From CAVOJY01 sp963696405 (GTDB taxonomy: Bacteria > Chloroflexota > Limnocylindria > Limnocylindrales > CSP1-4): a stretch of DNA of 64,000 nt. The notes beneath the pieces are model-generated. The model searched no databases. It was given only the letters and a program-made list of their open reading frames with translations, and was not told the origin of the DNA. The stretch is taken from the NCBI GenBank assembly GCA_963696405.1, contig CAVOJY010000004.1, positions 124,001 to 188,000 on the forward strand, read 5' to 3'. Both the position numbers and the translations under genes were made by a program. Below are positions 15,497-24,938 of the stretch, in pieces. The stretch's first letter is position 1. Every line of letters begins with the position of its first letter.

Positions 15497-15703
15497 ACCA
15501 TGTTTCTGACTCGGCGAATTGAAGTTTTCCAATTTAGGCCGATCACGTCTTCACTTGGAAAGGTGCTGCCCCTGCGGGCTGCCCGCCGCCTTGCGGCAGG
15601 GCGTGTCCAGCGGTCTGCTGGCCGGTGGCCTCGAACCGGCGTTCGAGAGCACGGGCCAGGAGACCCCGGGTTGGTCGGGTGGTCCGGGGGCGCGCGGGAG
15701 GGG

Positions 15704-15779
15704 TGGTGGAGACGAGGAGACTCGAACTCCTGACCCTCTCCTTGCAAAGGAGATGCTCTTCCAGCTGAGCTACGTCCCC
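15704..15779 (-). tRNA. tRNA-Ala(TGC)
   Basis: 76-nt cloverleaf in the 16S-23S spacer. Anticodon loop TTTGCAA gives anticodon TGC, the acceptor is GGGGACG/CGTCTCC, and CCA is encoded. This is its classic place in rRNA operons. Confidence 0.95.
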
Positions 15780-15812
15780 TCGCCCAACAGCGCGCGAACG
15801 AGAGAAGCGCGG

Positions 15813-15889
15813 TGGTGGGCGTTTCTGGACTCGAACCAGAGACCTCTGCCTTATCAGGGCAGTGCTCTAACCAGCTGAGCTAAACGCCC
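15813..15889 (-). tRNA. tRNA-Ile(GAT)
   Basis: 77-nt cloverleaf with anticodon loop CTGATAA (GAT), acceptor GGGCGTT/AACGCCC, and encoded CCA. It lies between 16S and tRNA-Ala. Confidence 0.95.
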
Positions 15890-15940
15890 CCCGGCGCCGC
15901 CTGCGAACCTGGGCCCGTGGAACGGGCCAGGAACGCAGAA

Positions 15941-15966
15941 GCTGCACCCTAACACTTGAAGAGTGG
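15941..15966 (-). other. right arm of the 16S processing stem
   Basis: 26 bases downstream of 16S whose RNA pairs with that of 17709-17734 at 24 of 26 positions. The only interruption is a tandem A-G/G-A mismatch. Confidence 0.8.
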
Positions 15967-16138
15967 CAGGAAAACCCGCGAAAGCGGTTTCGGTGCTTGC
16001 GCTGGGTCGCCGCGACCCCGACCGGGACAATCCCGGGCGCCGCGCCACACCCAGCGGGGGGCGCGTCTCGATCGCGACGATCAACCTGGGAGGGTGTCTA
16101 GCGCCGGCTCCTCACCGATGGCTCCGGCTCCCTCTCCC

Positions 16139-17640
<1,502 letters not shown>

Positions 17641-17708
17641 TAAGGACCGACCTTGCGGCCGGTCTTTGGGTCGAGGTTTGTCCCGCTTCCGTTTACCGGG
17701 TCTTCCTA

Positions 17709-17734
17709 CCACTCTTCACTTGTTAAGGTGCAGC
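17709..17734 (-). other. left arm of the 16S processing stem
   Basis: 26 bases in the rRNA leader complementary to the arm at 15941-15966. An RNase III type double helix enclosing 16S is inferred. Confidence 0.8.
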
Positions 17735-17770
17735 CTCCAGCGGCCCGGGTGGTGCCGGGCGCGACCTCAT

Positions 17771-17799
17771 AGTTTGGAGGATCGGCGCCTGGATGTCAA
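17771..17799 (-). promoter_or_regulatory. predicted rRNA operon promoter
   Basis: On the minus strand a perfect -35 TTGACA (17794-17799) is followed after 17 bases by CAAACT (17771-17776) as the -10. It lies about 130 bases before 16S. The leader 17641-17770 otherwise holds only the processing arm. Confidence 0.6.
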
Positions 17800-17943
17800 C
17801 CGCAGACCGCGGGGTCCGGCCCCCCGACGGGCGGCTGCGAGAGCCTCCCTGGGACCGGGCGCGATGGCGGACTCTAGCGGGTTGGGATGCCGGTGTCAAA
17901 CGGGTCCGTGGAGCCCTTCAGCTGGAGCCGCAGTTGGGGCCCC

Positions 17944-18132
17944 TCAGCCGAGAGGGTTCGACTCGACCAACAGGACGAAGGCCGCCCCGCTGAGCCAGCA
18001 CAACAGGAAGAGCGGGACGCTGGCCGGCTCACCGGCGATCCCGGTCGCGACGCCGAAGACGACGAGCCCGAGAACGAGCGCGATGGCCGCCTTGGCCAGC
18101 CGCAGAAGCGCCTCTTCGACCAGGTAGCTCAC
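17944..18132 (-). CDS. small two-helix membrane protein after recR
   Basis: 62 residues with two hydrophobic segments (about 13-35 and 40-56: AAIALVLGLVVFGVAT and VPLFLLCWLSGAAFVLL). GTG 18132 overlaps the recR stop by 4 bases, which supports a real, translationally coupled gene. In Bacillus the recR-rrn interval carries yaaL and bofA; BofA is a small membrane protein, but I see no sequence motif tying this one to it. Function unknown. Confidence 0.65.
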   Translation of the reverse strand: MSYLVEEALLRLAKAAIALVLGLVVFGVATGIAGEPASVPLFLLCWLSGAAFVLLVESNPLG

Positions 18133-18758
18133 CGCTCAGGCTCCTCGACTTCCCGTCGACCCTGCATGGCCCGGACCAGGGTCACCTCGTCCGCGTACTC
18201 CAGGTCGCCGCCCACGGGGATGCCGCGAGCGATCCTCGTCACCGACCCGACGTTCCCCGCCAACCGCTCCGCAAGGTACATCGCCGTGGCCTCACCCTCC
18301 AGGGTGGGATTCGTGGCGAGTATGACCTCGGCGAAGCGCTCGCCACGGGCGTCTGCCTCTGCGACGCGGCCCAGGAGCTCGCGGATCCGCAGCCGGTCGG
18401 GGCCGATCCCATCCATCGGTGAGATGGCGCCATGGAGCACGTGGTAGTCCCCGCGGAAGGCACCCGACCGCTCGAGGGCCAGGACGTCCAGGGCCTCCTC
18501 CACGACGCAGAGGCGCTGATGATCGCGCGTGCCGTCCAGGCAGATCGGGCACAGGGGTCCTGTGCTGATGTTGAAGCACCGATCGCAGAAGACCACGCTC
18601 TCCTTGACCGCCACGAGGGCGGCGGCCAGGATGCGGACCTCCGACTCGGGGCTGCGGAGCAGGTGGTACGTCAGGCGCTGCGCCGTCTTCGGCCCGATCC
18701 CGGGGAGCCGCGACAGGGCCTCGATGAGCCGCGCGACCGGCTCGACGACGAGGGACAC
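18129..18758 (-). CDS. recR: recombination protein RecR
   Basis: 209 residues, normal length. Helix-hairpin-helix SRLPGIGPKTAQRLTYHL, a four-Cys zinc finger (CDRCFNIS and CPIC) and a Toprim domain (VVEEALDVLALE, then EVILATNPTLEGEATA). RecR works with RecF/RecO to load RecA at gaps. GTG start. It lies 9 bases after ybaB, in the dnaX-ybaB-recR order found across bacteria. Confidence 0.96.
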   Translation of the reverse strand: MSLVVEPVARLIEALSRLPGIGPKTAQRLTYHLLRSPESEVRILAAALVAVKESVVFCDRCFNISTGPLCPICLDGTRDHQRLCVVEEALDVLALERSGAFRGDYHVLHGAISPMDGIGPDRLRIRELLGRVAEADARGERFAEVILATNPTLEGEATAMYLAERLAGNVGSVTRIARGIPVGGDLEYADEVTLVRAMQGRREVEEPER

Positions 18759-18767
18759 GCCCCGGCC

Positions 18768-19076
18768 TCAGCCAAGCCCCGGGATGCGCAGGCCGCCGGT
18801 TACCGCGGCCATCTTCTGCTCCGCGACCTTCCTGGCGTTTCCCAGCGCATCGTTCACCGCCGCCAGGACGAGATCCTGGAGCATCTCCACATCCTGCGGA
18901 TCCACCGCGTCCGGGTCGATCGTAAGGCTGACCAGTTCCTGGTTCCCCGTGGCGACGGCCCTCACGACGCCGCCCCCGGCGCTGCCCTCGACCTGGAGGG
19001 TGGCCAGCTCTTCCTGTGCCCGAGCCATGTCGGCCTGCATCTTCTGGGCCATCTTGGCGAGGTTCCCGAAGCTCAT
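18768..19076 (-). CDS. ybaB: nucleoid-associated protein, YbaB/EbfC family
   Basis: 102 residues from MSFGNLAKMAQKMQADMA, with the family's amphipathic N-terminal helix and the core VSLTIDPDAVDPQDVEMLQDL. These small dimers bind DNA. ATG 19076 gives the standard length, and AGGAGACGACG upstream supplies the ribosome site. It sits between dnaX and recR. Confidence 0.94.
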   Translation of the reverse strand: MSFGNLAKMAQKMQADMARAQEELATLQVEGSAGGGVVRAVATGNQELVSLTIDPDAVDPQDVEMLQDLVLAAVNDALGNARKVAEQKMAAVTGGLRIPGLG

Positions 19077-19080
19077 CGTC

Positions 19081-19149
19081 GTCTCCTGTTCGACCCCGTT
19101 TCCTAGCTCGACCTCATCTCCTACTCGACCTCGTCTCCTATTCGACCTC
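19081..19149 (-). repeat. 17-18 bp tandem repeat across the dnaX stop and ybaB ribosome site
   Basis: Four successive units (19081-19097, 19098-19115, 19116-19132, 19133-19149) resemble GAGGTCGAATAGGAGAC on the minus strand. The first transcribed unit encodes the end of DnaX, including its TAG; each unit carries a further purine-rich AGGAGA/AGGAAA, and the last one serves ybaB. Confidence 0.8.
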
Positions 19150-20994
19150 GCCGATGTCAACGAGGTCGTCGCCGAAGACCCGCTTCGCCTGTTCGAGATT
19201 GTCGCGCCCGATCGCCTGCGCCGCAGGGGCCGCGAGCGCCTCGATGTTCGCGGCGACGCACCGCACCCGGTAACCCTCGCCCAGCACGGCCGCGATCCCG
19301 GCCTCCAGTGCCGCCAGGCGCTGCTCGGCCTTCTCGCGGAGGAACCGCTTGTCCTCCGGGAAGCCGAGGACGACGACATCGCCGTCCAGGCGCAGCGGAC
19401 GGCACGCGGCCACGAGGGGGCGCACTGCCGGGTTGCGCGAGACGGTGGAAACCACGTCCGGCCAGCGCTCGACCAGGCGAGCAAGGGTGTCGTCGGAGTC
19501 CGCAGGGGCGGCGGCGTCCGGGGACGCGCCCGAGGCGGGCTGCGCGGCCGCTCCGGGAGGCGGCGTGGACCGCGCACGGGCGGGCGGCGCTGACGCGGGC
19601 GGCGCCGTTGCCGCCACGACGGGTGCGGCCTCACGGGCGGGCGGCGCAGTGGCGGCGACGACGGGCGCGGGACGCGGGGCGGTCTCCCCGGCGGAACCCG
19701 TTGCGCGGGATGCGCCGGGGGCGGGCGCCGCGGGCCGGCTGCCACGGGGTGCGGCCGAGGTCGTGGCTCGGGTCTCCGCCGCGGGACGGGTTTCTGCTGC
19801 GGCCCCTGCCGGCACGCCGGCGCGCGGCTGCGGTTCCGCGTTCGTGCCCGGGCCTGTGCCCTCGCGGACTCCCGCGAGAAGCGCAAGCTCGAGCTGGAAA
19901 CGCTGGCCCCCGACGAGCGTCCGCTCGGCGTCCAGCCCAGCGATCCTCCGCGCCGCGAGAGCGAGCTCGGGAAGCGTCGACTCGGCCGCCAGCTGGTCCC
20001 CGGCCGTCTCGCCGGTCATTCGCCCGACCATGGCCCTGCGCAGGCGCTCGACGACCTGGTCGGTGAAGAAGCGAAGGTCCCTCCCCTCCGCCTCGAGCTG
20101 GTCGAGCGACCGCACCCCGGCCAGGGCATCTCCCGACAGCAGGGCCGCCGCGAACGCTTCGACGAGCGACGCAGGGGCCATCCCGAGCTGGGCGCGGACC
20201 TCGTCCTCGGTCAGCGTCCCGCCGGTCGCGCTGAGGAGCTGCTCCAGCATCGACTCGGCATCGCGCATGCCTCCCGCCGCGAGGCCGGCCACGAGAACAA
20301 GAGCCCCCGGATCGGCGGCCCGACCCTCGTCGGCCAGGATCCGCTCGAGCTTGCCGCCGATCTGGACCGGCGTCAGCGGCCGGAAGCTGAACCGCTGGAC
20401 CCGCGAGAGGATGGTCGGCGGGATGTCGGCGGGGTTCGTCGAAGCGAAGACGAACAGCACGTCACCGGATGGCTCCTCGAGCGTCTTCAGCAGGGCCGGC
20501 CAGCCGTCACGCGTGATCTGATGCGCCTCGTCCACGATGAACACCCGCCGGCGCAGGTCCGACGGTGCGAGCCGGGTGAGATCCCGCAGAGCCCGGACCT
20601 GGTCGATGCCCCGGTTCGACGCGGCGTCAATCTCGACCACGTCGAGGGCGGCACCCTCGCGAATCGCCACGCAGGCCAGGCAGCGGTCACAGGGCTCGGC
20701 GTCCACCAGGTCGGTGCAGTTCACCGCCTTCGCGAGGATTCGAGCCATCGACGTCTTCCCGGTGCCGCGCGGCCCGGAGAACAGGTAGGCGTGGCCGACC
20801 CTCCCGAGGCGAACCGAGTTGCGCAGGGTCTCGACCACCGCCTCCTGTCCGACGATCTCGCCGAACGTCTGCGCGCGCCAGCGTCGGTAGAGAGCCCGGT
20901 GGGGCGGCGGCGGAGAGGGAGCCGCGGTGGGTTCCGGTCCGCCGACCGGGATCGGGGCGGCGAGCGTGGAGTCGGGTTCGAGGGACAGCGACAT
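19138..20994 (-). CDS. dnaX: DNA polymerase III subunit gamma/tau
   Basis: Clamp-loader ATPase of the replicase, 618 residues from MSLSLEPDSTL. AAA+ core with Walker A GPRGTGKTSMARILAKAV, a Zn-finger region (C-x8-C-x2-C-x2-C around AEPCDRCLAC), DEAH Walker B and the sensor FASTNPADIPPTILSRVQRF. A Pro/Ala-rich linker contains a 15-residue duplication (APVVAATAPPA). A C-terminal tau-like domain ends at VDIGEVE. ATG 20994 is chosen because the upstream in-frame sequence is Arg-rich and covers spacer DNA. Confidence 0.95.
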   Translation of the reverse strand: MSLSLEPDSTLAAPIPVGGPEPTAAPSPPPPHRALYRRWRAQTFGEIVGQEAVVETLRNSVRLGRVGHAYLFSGPRGTGKTSMARILAKAVNCTDLVDAEPCDRCLACVAIREGAALDVVEIDAASNRGIDQVRALRDLTRLAPSDLRRRVFIVDEAHQITRDGWPALLKTLEEPSGDVLFVFASTNPADIPPTILSRVQRFSFRPLTPVQIGGKLERILADEGRAADPGALVLVAGLAAGGMRDAESMLEQLLSATGGTLTEDEVRAQLGMAPASLVEAFAAALLSGDALAGVRSLDQLEAEGRDLRFFTDQVVERLRRAMVGRMTGETAGDQLAAESTLPELALAARRIAGLDAERTLVGGQRFQLELALLAGVREGTGPGTNAEPQPRAGVPAGAAAETRPAAETRATTSAAPRGSRPAAPAPGASRATGSAGETAPRPAPVVAATAPPAREAAPVVAATAPPASAPPARARSTPPPGAAAQPASGASPDAAAPADSDDTLARLVERWPDVVSTVSRNPAVRPLVAACRPLRLDGDVVVLGFPEDKRFLREKAEQRLAALEAGIAAVLGEGYRVRCVAANIEALAAPAAQAIGRDNLEQAKRVFGDDLVDIGEVE

Positions 20995-21250
20995 CGACCT
21001 CAGGCAGGTGCCCGCAACCGACCCGGCAGGCCGCGTGCGAACGAATGCGCGGCGCGACCGACGGCCGCGCGCCGTCATCATACGGAAGCGAGGTATCCAA
21101 GGCAGAGCGCGGCAGACGGGCACGGGCCGGAGGCCGTCACGGGGTCCAGGCCAAGTGCCAGCACGCGGTGCAACAGCGCGTGTACGAGTCCGAATGCCGT
21201 GCACCCTCCGTCGACCGAGCGCTCCCGCGCTTCCCGAAACGGTCGGCTCG

Positions 21251-21348
21251 GACCAGGCCGGTCCGCGGCACCCGGCGAGCAGCGTTTATCGCTGCTTCCT
21301 TCCGGACCTGACGAGGTTCACGCGTCGCCGCTGCGCGGGACCCGGTCC
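21251..21348 (-). ncRNA. ffs: signal recognition particle RNA (small bacterial type)
   Basis: The minus strand carries the universal SRP domain IV core GTCAGGTCCGGAAGGAAGCAG. The flanks can pair into a long rod (GACCGGGTCCCGCG on one side, CCGCGGACCGG on the other). It is about 98 nt; ends are estimated from pairing. It lies just before dnaX, as scr does in Bacillus. SRP RNA targets nascent membrane proteins together with Ffh. Confidence 0.88.
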
Positions 21349-21535
21349 TCAACGTCGGCCGCTCCGACAGCCTTCGCGAACGTCGGCCTCGGGAGGGAAT
21401 TCGGCCCTGCTTGAGCGGATTGCAGGTTCAGGGCACCGCTAGCTCCCCGCCTAGCACGGCCCGCAGATGATACCTCGGGCGGCGGGCGACCCTCCGGGCA
21501 CGCTGCCGGGGCGGAAGCGTCACACGTTCAGGGGG

Positions 21536-21623
21536 TGGCGGAGAGGGCGGGATTCGAACCCGCGATGAGTTGCCCCATACCGCATTTCCAGTGCGGCGCC
21601 CTAGGCCACTAGGCGACCTCTCC
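21536..21623 (-). tRNA. tRNA-Ser(GGA)
   Basis: 88-nt class II tRNA with a long variable arm, anticodon loop CTGGAAA (GGA), acceptor GGAGAGG/CCTCTCC and encoded CCA. Confidence 0.95.
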
Positions 21624-21663
21624 GCGGATGGGCGCGCCAACGCGATCCGGTGTGGATCCGGCG

Positions 21664-21749
<86 letters not shown>

Positions 21750-21899
21750 GGGCGAGAGGATAGCAAAGGCCCCGGTCGGACTGCGGTGGAACCCAGACCG
21801 GAGGGCTTCGGGCATGCCCCCGGTCCACCGTACCCACCCCGCGGCCGCCCCTGCGCGCCGGGGCCGCCCCTGCGCGCCGTGGCCGCTCCCCCGCGCCGT

Positions 21900-22111
21900 G
21901 TGCAAAGGATGGGCATTGGGTGGGTGTTTGACAGGCCGATCTCCTCGATGAGGCCGTCGGGTCCACCTCGGCGGCCCGGAGGGCCGCTCCGGCGCGCTCG
22001 TCGGCTGCCGGGCCCGCCTCCCTGCTCCCGTCGGGGGCACGGGCAGCACCCGCGACCGCCGTCTGGCGGCTGCCGACCGCCATGCCTGCCGGCAACGCGC
22101 GTACCTTGCAC
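21900..22111. repeat. dispersed inverted-repeat element, copy A
   Basis: A left end GTGCAAAGGATGGGCATTG (21900-21918) faces a right end CAACGCGCGTACCTTGCAC (22093-22111), 212 bp overall. The same 19-bp ends recur at 33682-33917 and 35804-36006. The interior has no gene and no evident similarity to the other copies. It fills the spacer between tRNA-Ser(CGA) and tadA. Left end A is the most diverged. Confidence 0.65.
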
Positions 22112-22265
22112 GCGCCGGGAGGATGGGGCCGCACCCCGGTCTGGCCGGCTGAGGGCCTGGTCCGGACGCGTCGCCCAATCGCGTCCCGGCCGGCTGAGCA
22201 CCGGGGGAGCGTCAGTCAGGTCGGGGGGCCGGGCCGCGCCCGAGGACTGCGCTGCCGACCCCGAG

Positions 22266-22739
22266 CTAACGGTCGCGAGCGGCGGCCGACCCGTTGCCGG
22301 TCGGACGTGCGGGCACGCCCACCACCTCAGCGGCGTCGTCCTGGAGGATCCCCGAGACGACCTTGAGCCTCCGTGGAAGGGCGTCGTTCCGGGCCAGCTG
22401 GATGGCCGACCCGGCGGCTCCCATCCGGGCATCCGGCACCGCGTACACGAGCGTGTCCACGTCGCACTCGAGCAGGGCGCCGATACACATCGGGCAGGGC
22501 TCGAGCGCGGCAAAGACGGTCAGGCCACCGAGCCCGTCACGGCCCAGGCGCCTGGCCGCTTCTCGGAGCGCCACCACCACCGCGTGCGTGGTCGGATCGC
22601 CGCTGGTGACCACCTGGTCGTGGGCGCGGGCGACCATCGCGTCATCGAGAACCGCCACGGCCCCCTGCGCCCGTTCGCCCCGGGAAGCACCGAGCCGCGC
22701 TTCCGCGATTGCCTCGCTCATGTAGAGCGCGTAGTTCAC
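22266..22739 (-). CDS. TadA-like deaminase lacking the catalytic glutamate
   Basis: 157 residues of the cytidine/tRNA-adenosine deaminase fold. The zinc ligands are present (His in DPTTHAVVVALREA and Cys-Cys in LEPCPMCIGALLE), and PDARMGAAGS is typical of TadA. The catalytic Glu of the HAE motif is Val (codon GTG where GAG is expected), and the usual GEVPVGAV segment is GERAQGAVAVL. As written the protein should not deaminate. Its place upstream of SRP RNA-dnaX-ybaB-recR equals that of Bacillus tadA, so it is probably the orthologue. GTG start. See the finding linking it to tRNA-Arg(GCG). Confidence 0.8.
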   Translation of the reverse strand: MNYALYMSEAIAEARLGASRGERAQGAVAVLDDAMVARAHDQVVTSGDPTTHAVVVALREAARRLGRDGLGGLTVFAALEPCPMCIGALLECDVDTLVYAVPDARMGAAGSAIQLARNDALPRRLKVVSGILQDDAAEVVGVPARPTGNGSAAARDR

Positions 22740-22802
22740 GGCGCCTCCGTTCTCCGCTTGACGCCTACTCCGGCCCGGTCGCCCAACGCAGGTTCGTGCT
22801 CA

Positions 22803-23831
22803 CTACGACAGGCGGGCTGCCATGTCGTAGAAGGCGCGATCTACGCGGTGGTTCTTCCCCGCCACCTCCGCGAGTGGGATGTCTATGATCTCACCGCCGC
22901 GAAGGGCGACCATGCGGCCGTACGAGCCGTTCTCGATGAGCTCCACCGCGGCGACCCCGTAGCGCGTGCTCAGCACGCGGTCGACCAGGGACGGCGGGCC
23001 CCCGCGAAGGATGTGCCCCGGAACGACCCACCGCGTCTCGACGCCGGTCTGCTTCTCGATCTCGGCTGCGAGGGCCTCGGCGACGCCCTTCTTCGCGAGC
23101 TGGGGGTGCCCGAAGGCATCCACCTTGCCGGTCTCCGTCGCTGCACCCGGGGGCGTCACGCCCTCGGCCACGACGACGACGCTGGCCTCACCCCGGGCCT
23201 GGCGCTCGGCGACCCGCCGGCAGATCGCATCAATGTCGAATTCGAACTCCGGGATGATGATCGCTGCGGCGCCCCCGCCGATGCCGGCGTACATGGCGAC
23301 CCATCCGGCGTCACGCCCCATGACCTCGATGACCATGGCGCGGTGGTGGCTGGCCGCCGTCGTCTGGAGCCGGTCGACGGCGTCCATCGCGGTGGTGGCG
23401 GCGGTGTCGAACCCAAGGCAGAAGTCGGTGCCCCAGACGTCGTTGTCCATCGTCTTGGGGATCCCCACCACGCGGTCGCCGCGCGCCGCGAGCGCCGCCG
23501 CGACGGACAGCGTGTCGTCCCCGCCGATGGCCACGAGCGCGTCGAGGCCAAGCTGCTTCATGTTCGCCTCGACAGCCTCGAGCCCGCCCTCCTTCTTCAT
23601 CGGGTTCGTGCGCGAGGAACCGAGGATGGTCCCGCCGACGGTGTTGGCGGCATCCACCCGCGCGCGGTCGAGCGGCATGGTGAGCGGCTTGCCCGCCGTG
23701 GCCAGCCCTGCCCAGCCGTCGCGGATGCCGAGGACGGTGTGGCCCGAGGATGTCGCCCGGTGGAAGACGGCTCGTATGGCGTTGTTGAGGCCCGGGCAAT
23801 CGCCTCCGCCAGTGAGCACTCCGATATTCAT
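22803..23831 (-). CDS. pfp: 6-phosphofructokinase, probably PPi-dependent
   Basis: 342 residues of the PfkA superfamily, catalysing fructose-6-phosphate to fructose-1,6-bisphosphate. It starts MNIGVLTGGGDCPGLNNAI. The phosphoryl-donor site reads GGDDT (residues 103-107) and PKTMDND (125-131). ATP enzymes have GGDGS and PGTIDND, whereas Asp and Lys at these places are the signature of pyrophosphate enzymes. Donor preference is therefore inferred. The family MGRDAGW motif is intact. ATG 23831; gene stands alone. Confidence 0.88.
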   Translation of the reverse strand: MNIGVLTGGGDCPGLNNAIRAVFHRATSSGHTVLGIRDGWAGLATAGKPLTMPLDRARVDAANTVGGTILGSSRTNPMKKEGGLEAVEANMKQLGLDALVAIGGDDTLSVAAALAARGDRVVGIPKTMDNDVWGTDFCLGFDTAATTAMDAVDRLQTTAASHHRAMVIEVMGRDAGWVAMYAGIGGGAAAIIIPEFEFDIDAICRRVAERQARGEASVVVVAEGVTPPGAATETGKVDAFGHPQLAKKGVAEALAAEIEKQTGVETRWVVPGHILRGGPPSLVDRVLSTRYGVAAVELIENGSYGRMVALRGGEIIDIPLAEVAGKNHRVDRAFYDMAARLS

Positions 23832-23927
23832 GCAGGCATGGTACCGGACGGCAGAGCCGGCCTGCACCGCGGGTGTCGGGCACCTTGTGCCCGATGCGTG
23901 TCCCAGCGGGACCGACTCGGCGAGCGG

Positions 23928-24938
23928 CTACCCGGGCAGGCGAAACGGCAGCACGTGGCACCAGGACACGTGCTCGGGCGTCACTTCCACGGGCGGCGGA
24001 TCGAGGGAGAAGCAGCGCTCCTCGGCCAGCGGACAGCGCGTGTTGAACCGGCAACCCGCCGGGATGGCGTAGGGCGAGGGGATCTCTCCGCGGAGCGCCG
24101 GAACGGGGCGGCGGCTCCGTCCGATCAGGGGGTGGGCGTCGAGCAGCGCCGCCGTGTAGGGGTGCGCCGGTCGAGCGAACACCGCGGACGTGGGGCCCGT
24201 TTCGACGATCCGGCCGAGGTACATGATGGCGACGCGCTGCGAGAGGTGGGCGATGACGGACAGTTGGTGCGCGATGAAGATGGTGCCAAGGCCCAGGTCG
24301 CGAATGAGCTGCTCGAACAGGTTCAGGACCTGCGCCTGGATCGAGACGTCCAGGGCGCTGACCGCTTCGTCGGCGATGATGACTTTCGGCTGAAGGGCGA
24401 GGGCCCGGGCGATCGCTACGCGCTGCCGCTGCCCCCCGGAGAGCTGCCGCGGGCTTCGCTTCGCGGTCGCGGGAGGGAGGCCGACACGGTCCAGCAGGTC
24501 GGCGACCAGTGCGGCCTCCCCTCCCCGGCGGACGAGGCCGTGGACGCGGGCGGGCTCGGCGATCGCGTCGCCCACCGACATCCGCGGGTTGAGCGAGGAA
24601 TACGGGTCCTGGTAGATGAGCTGGACGTTGCGGCGGACGGCGCGCAGCTCGGCCGGGCCTGCCGCAAGGACGTCGATCCCGTCGAAACGGATCGAGCCGG
24701 CGTCCGGCCGCACCAGTCGGACGATGCAGCGGGCCAGCGTCGTCTTGCCGCTTCCGGACTCACCGACGATGCCGAGCGTCTCGTTGCGGTCGAGGACGAT
24801 CGACGCCGCGTCGAGCGCGACCAGCCGGGGTCCGGGACGCCGGGCGAGACGGTCCGCCGCCGGGCGGCGGCCCGCATAGTACTTCGAGACGCCCTCCACC
24901 TCGAGGAGGTGACCGGCGGCGGGCGCTTCGGCGCTCAC
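23928..24938 (-). CDS. peptide/oligopeptide-type ABC transporter ATPase (OppF/DppF-like)
   Basis: 336 residues. Walker A GIVGESGSGKTTLARCI, Q-loop QDPYSSLNPRMSVGDAI, signature QLSGGQRQRVAIARAL, Walker B IIADEAVSALDVS and the C-terminal oligopeptide-ATPase extension with Cys motif CRFNTRCPLAEERC. GTG 24938 overlaps the stop of the partner ATPase by 4 bases. Last gene of the transporter part of the operon; it pairs with the upstream ATPase to drive uptake. Confidence 0.92.
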   Translation of the reverse strand: MSAEAPAAGHLLEVEGVSKYYAGRRPAADRLARRPGPRLVALDAASIVLDRNETLGIVGESGSGKTTLARCIVRLVRPDAGSIRFDGIDVLAAGPAELRAVRRNVQLIYQDPYSSLNPRMSVGDAIAEPARVHGLVRRGGEAALVADLLDRVGLPPATAKRSPRQLSGGQRQRVAIARALALQPKVIIADEAVSALDVSIQAQVLNLFEQLIRDLGLGTIFIAHQLSVIAHLSQRVAIMYLGRIVETGPTSAVFARPAHPYTAALLDAHPLIGRSRRPVPALRGEIPSPYAIPAGCRFNTRCPLAEERCFSLDPPPVEVTPEHVSWCHVLPFRLPG

